Translations under genes and position numbers: made by a program
NCBI GenBank assembly: GCA_964057225.1
Contig: OZ059896.1
Coordinates: 13,252,501 to 13,316,500, forward strand
Length of the DNA: 64,000 nucleotides
Source of the DNA: Auanema rhodensis
Lineage: Eukaryota; Nematoda; Chromadorea; Rhabditida; Rhabditidae
Direction: 5' to 3'
The notes under the pieces: model-generated
What the model was told of the DNA's origin: nothing
What the model saw: only the letters and a program-made list of their open reading frames with translations
Database searches by the model: none
In this document: positions 59,343-64,000 of the stretch, piece by piece
Position numbering within the stretch: the stretch's first letter is position 1
Layout: each line of letters opens with the position of its first letter

Positions 59343-61319
59343 GGCTCAAACACAAATATATATATATATATATATTAAATATATATTTATATTTTTTTTT
59401 TCATTCAAAATAACATATATGATTGAATACTTTAACTAAAATATTGAGTAATGAATTAAATATTGAACAGGAAAGATTAAATATATAATATCCCGTCTAT
59501 AATACGTATGAAATAGGTTATATAAAGCCATGATTATTTAAGAGGAAAAGAAGAAAAAAAAGTATATTTTAATGAATAATTATAAAATAGTTAATATTAC
59601 TTTAATATAAATGAATTAGAATGAAATATATATATTTCTATATTTATAGTTGTCTTGGAAACAAAAAATTATATTCTGGATTATATTAGCAGCGTAATAT
59701 TAAGAGATTGAGTGCTAGAAAATTGAAAGAAGTGCGAAAAAGACAGTATTATCAATAGAAGAGACTAACATTTCTAAAAATAAATCGTATTAAATTTCAT
59801 TTTTGATATAATCTCTTTGCTTAGAGAATACTACACTATAATACATTATTTAAATTAATTTTTCAGAAAAAAATGAAAGATTAAACATATTTTAATATAA
59901 AAAACTTTAAAGAGAGAGAGAGAGAGAGAATTATATTTTATAAAATAAATAAAGTGAATGTTACTTAGTCAGTGAACAACTAAAACGGAAAGAAGAAGTG
60001 CAGCAATAATCAATAGATGTATGTATGACGAAGCACTCAGGCAATTTCACTTAATACCTTTTGAAACAAATGAATTAGATTTAGTTGCAGAAAATCAATA
60101 AGCACTTGACTGTTACTGAAGATATTCCATAAAGCAATCAGTAGCTTCTAGAACATTTTTTTCATTCTACTTCAAATAAAATAGTTTCTATAATACACAT
60201 TAGTACAAATAGCAATTGAAAATTCGAAACCAGTTCTTACTAGTTGAAAATCTTTAAAACATGAACTAAACACTGAATGTAAAAATGTTTTTTTTTTAAT
60301 TTTCGTCATAACGACAGGTTAGAACTATCATGAAAAAGAGTTTTATAGTGAGATTTTCTCGACGTTAGAAATAAATAAATATATATTCTATTTTCAGAAA
60401 AAGTTGTCTAAGTTCTTATTAATATTATAAAAGGAAACAGTGGAAAAACTTCAAGGACGGAGTTTCAGTCGATGGATAAGTGGAAATGTTTATTAGCAAT
60501 CTTGAAAGTAAAGAACTTAGAGGATCGATATATATATATGTGTGTGTGTATGAAATACTGTTTGAAACTTCTCCAAATTAGGATGAGAAAGCTTCTTAAA
60601 AGGAATGATGAAAGCTTAATGAACTTGTTTTTTCTTTCCCAAAAAAGTAAGCAAAGAAAAGAATTATAAAAATTTAACATATAAGATTTAATGAAAATAA
60701 AATAAAAATAGTATGTAGATAATAATAAAAAGATATGATATATTCATTAAGATATATATATAAAAATAAAAAAATAGTGAAAGATATGTTATGAAAAATG
60801 AAAAATCAAGAGTAATACTTGGAGAGAATGAATTGAACAAAAGAAATAGACGAATAGCAAAGAAGGATTATTCACGAAAAGACATTAATTGAGTCTTTCA
60901 TTTGCCGCTGTTCACTCTCACTCATCTTTAGTCAGAAGATGTTAATGAAAAAAGCAGGCTGCAAAAGGGATTGGCACTTCTAATATCCATCATGCCTCAC
61001 ATTTTTGTGGCTTTTCTTCCTTCTATGTCATTGCAAGTGCATCGATCAGCATTGGCTTCTATGCTTAATGTAGAAAAAATTGAATGCTACTAAGATCTTT
61101 TTGAAGCCATATAGTTATAATAATCGAGAATTGAAAAATGACAAGTTGAAAAACCATCAAATATCTGTTTTTACATGTGAAGAAGTGAATGTGATTGGCC
61201 AGTTCATGTATCAATGCTCAAAATAAAAGAAGATTATAAACAAAGAGAGAGAAAGCGAAAAAGAGAGAAAAGAGTAAGAGTAAGAATATAGGTCGGAAAG
61301 AAAAATGCAAAACGAATGA

Positions 61320-61605
61320 CAAAAATATAGTGATCAGTAGTATGTATTGAACGCCTGATGTCTATGTATGTTCGACCCCGGTAGACGACTAATTACAGTC
61401 GGTTGGAGCAGCTGCACCAAACAAATATATAGGGCAACTGGAAAAAAAGGATAATAACTACGAGGAACAGAGACAGACATACGGACAAATGCAGTAAGAT
61501 AGGTTTACCAAGGAGTAAGATACGAGAGATCTCATAGAGGGTAGAGCTAAAGCACGACAGGCAACATAGAATGGAGAGAGATATAGTGAGGTATATATAT
61601 AGATA

Positions 61606-61648
<43 letters not shown>

Positions 61649-62640
61649 GGAGAGAGTGAGAGAAAGAGAGAAAGAATAGAGAAGAGAAAGAAACCTAGCA
61701 GAGGTCAATGCGAGATATCCAGAGGAAGATGTGGCGTGCAAGACATAGACAGCTAAAATGGTGTGCGAGATAATGAGAGGAACATCCAGAAACAGAAGTA
61801 GAGCGAGAGAGAGAGAGAGAGAGATTTTTTTCATAATGATTAATTAAGAAAGGGGGAGAGAAACAGAGAAAGGCATGAGAGTAATACATGAACGCTGGCT
61901 GCGATGCTTAACAAATGCAAGTATCTGGCCAGATGGTCGCAGACTGTGGAAGATGACCCCGACGTTGAGAGAGCATGAGAGGTTATAGTCTTCACTAAGC
62001 CGAATAGTACCAACTGTTCTATCCTGGATGTCACAAAAGAAGCTAAATCGAATAGGATATCGCTTGATGTCGAGACAAGAGACAATGACAGGAAAGGGTT
62101 AAGAGCCCCAAAGGATGCATATTTTGTCCATTTGGATGTATAGCATATCGATATTTTTATTTAGGAAATGGACAAGGCCAGCACATCATTAGGTAGTCAT
62201 CAATTTATTTTTGTATTAATCGGTAGACAAGAGTCAAGCAATCGAAATATGTCTGTCAGCCCTAATTATGGTTATTGGAAAGATAATTGTGTAATACTGT
62301 TGTATAACATTAGAAAATCAATAGTAACCAAATTTTTAAATGTAGGAATTACCATTTAAAGGTTCGTGATATAAGAGATATATAGGGTCATAAGAGAGCA
62401 TACTTGACATGGAATCTCTTTAAAAATATTCTTTGACACATATTCGGAGGTTCAATAGTATGCAGATCATTAAGAGCCGAACAGAAGTTTGGAAGATGCT
62501 TTGGGGACAAAAAGATAGGGAGAGGGCGGCTAGAATGAGAGGAGAGAGAAGGGCAGCAGAAACGAGAAAGACAGAGATGAGAACAGGCTGACATTAGCTC
62601 CACAGGGCTAGAAAAAATAGCCAAAAGAGGGAGATCGATA
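61320..62640. other. Mixed-composition region, possibly retroelement-derived
   Basis: The sequence here is less AT-rich than its surroundings and contains broken open stretches such as ERWLRCLTNASIWPDGRR (plus strand, near 61890-61950). It lies directly upstream of the RNase H-like relic and may belong to the same decayed element. I find no recognisable Gag or protease motif. Confidence 0.25.
61609..61646. repeat. (GA)n microsatellite
   Basis: About 19 GA units, continuing into degenerate GAGA sequence to about 61690. A shorter run follows at 61805-61824. Confidence 0.92.
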
Positions 62641-62850
62641 AAAGACTGGAGACTATGAGGTGACGGACGCTTCGGGTAGCCTTTGCGGTGCTATAGGGGG
62701 CTATTTGCAAAGAGATGTTGAACATGCAATAGCTTACTCGGAAAAAAAAGATTATAAGAGGATATATGATGAAATCTATACTATTCATAATATTTCGTTT
62801 AAGTTTATCGAGGTCAATTACTTCCGAAAAGACAATTTCCCGAAATAAAA
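62640..62850 (+). mobile_element. Retroelement relic, RNase H-like fragment (Ty3/gypsy-type)
   Basis: The plus strand reads YEVTDASGSLCGAIGGYL then QRDVEHAIAYSEKK, which fits the start of the RNase H domain that follows reverse transcriptase in LTR retrotransposons (TDAS with the first catalytic Asp, GA-x-L, and HPIAY). The frame then loses similarity (YKRIYDEIYTIHN) and stops at 62846-62848. No reverse transcriptase, integrase or LTR can be recognised around it, so it is a decayed fragment. Confidence 0.5.
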
Positions 62851-63498
62851 AATTAAAATTTTTAACAAAGCATTCTCGGGTTCGAGAATGTTGCATTACG
62901 TTTAAGTTTTTCAACATCATAAACCAAAATAAACTGGTTTTCTTCACCAATTTACTTACAATGCTAAAGTCAATAAGTGTACAACGTAAGAAGTCCGAAA
63001 CATTGGATCGTATGTCAGTCATAAGTCTAAGGCAACAGCAGGAAATGTAAAAAGACTCGCTAACTTGTCAACTTTAATAATAAAGATTGTTGGGCTAAAG
63101 GGAATATCTAAATATATTAGTCCTCGAATATGACAGACAGTATGCAACACTAGGCATCCTGTGTACAATAGATGTGATGTACTTCACCTTAGCAAGTTTG
63201 TATTACTATTTGCTCGCAATATGTACCTTTTTATTCTTTATATTTTTTTTATTTACATATTTTCTTGTTCAATCAATTTGACCTTTTTTCCATTTTAACC
63301 ATTTATTATAAGACTAGAAATTCAACTTTTCGCTGAAACACTTCGATTTTACAACATTATTGGTAGATTCACAATAGTGACCTTTTTTTACATATATTAT
63401 GACTATACTCCAAATAACAAATTTAAAAATAGGACAAAACTCAAAATGCGAGAGATTGTGCAAACATTTCCTAAAATAATCAAACCACATAGAAAATT

Positions 63499-64000
<502 letters not shown>

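Larger units (their letters stand above)
58951..61600. other. AT-rich non-coding stretch
   Basis: Apart from the listed microsatellites, a (TA)n at 59356-59375, a short (GA)n at 59910-59929 and a less AT-rich patch at about 60895-61060, I see no gene here. Short open frames lack codon structure or similarity. Confidence 0.5.

Noticed and set aside
61365-61400. tRNA-like T-arm GTTCGACCCCGG
   Set aside because: No matching A box or stems at the right distance.

Overview
The window is nuclear DNA of a nematode, most likely a chromadorean. It is AT-rich. Genes are cut into many small exons by introns of mostly 40-60 bp, and most genes have clear nematode homologues. These include an flp-17 type FMRFamide-like neuropeptide precursor encoding the KSAFVRFG and KSQYIRFG peptides, a RAD6-type ubc-1 with an acidic tail, a SmD3 gene, a TWK-type two-pore potassium channel, and an unc-44 type ankyrin. 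I cannot name the species. There is no bacterial, organellar, tRNA, rRNA or CRISPR feature that I can support.

Layout. 1-4850 (minus): TFIIE alpha (cut off at the left edge) lies behind an M3-family oligopeptidase homologue that has lost its zinc-binding HExxH motif. 5266-11285 (plus): an unrecognised 605-residue protein built from two tandem copies of one domain, then ubc-1 only 145 bp behind it, then a TBC1D7-like gene. 11997-12483 (plus): flp-17. 12794-18772 (minus): a sorting nexin (PXA-RGS-PX-nexin C) followed by an MFSD5-like transporter. 19184-19763 (plus): SmD3, divergent from the sorting nexin. 19764-22963 is non-coding and carries a 43-45 bp minisatellite. 22964-26539 (plus): a K2P channel whose first selectivity filter is split by a GC-AG intron.

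27241-53769 (minus) is one gene, the unc-44 ankyrin homologue. It has about two dozen ANK repeats, a ZU5/UPA region, a death domain, a short-isoform terminal exon, and then an enormous 14,633 bp exon (27633-42265). That exon encodes about 60 copies of a 60-residue acidic Ser/Thr/His/Glu-rich repeat. The copies are grouped into five blocks by six copies of a different module carrying an Ala/Val-rich hydrophobic stretch. This two-level coding repeat is the most striking structure here. The long form should total roughly 7,000 residues and would be the neuronal giant ankyrin.

53770-63498 is a 9.7 kb non-coding stretch upstream of unc-44. It holds microsatellites, a 2.4 kb purine-strand satellite with its own higher-order period of about 575 bp, two small islands of more balanced composition, and a decayed retroelement RNase H fragment. 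63499-64000 (minus) is the 3' end of a PFKFB (6-phosphofructo-2-kinase/fructose-2,6-bisphosphatase) gene.

Most single genes are housekeeping (transcription initiation, splicing, ubiquitination, membrane traffic). Three are neuronal: flp-17, the K2P channel and unc-44. Exon models were made by hand from reading frames and splice signals. Gene ends are reliable where a start or stop is stated, and internal exon edges are approximate except where given exactly.
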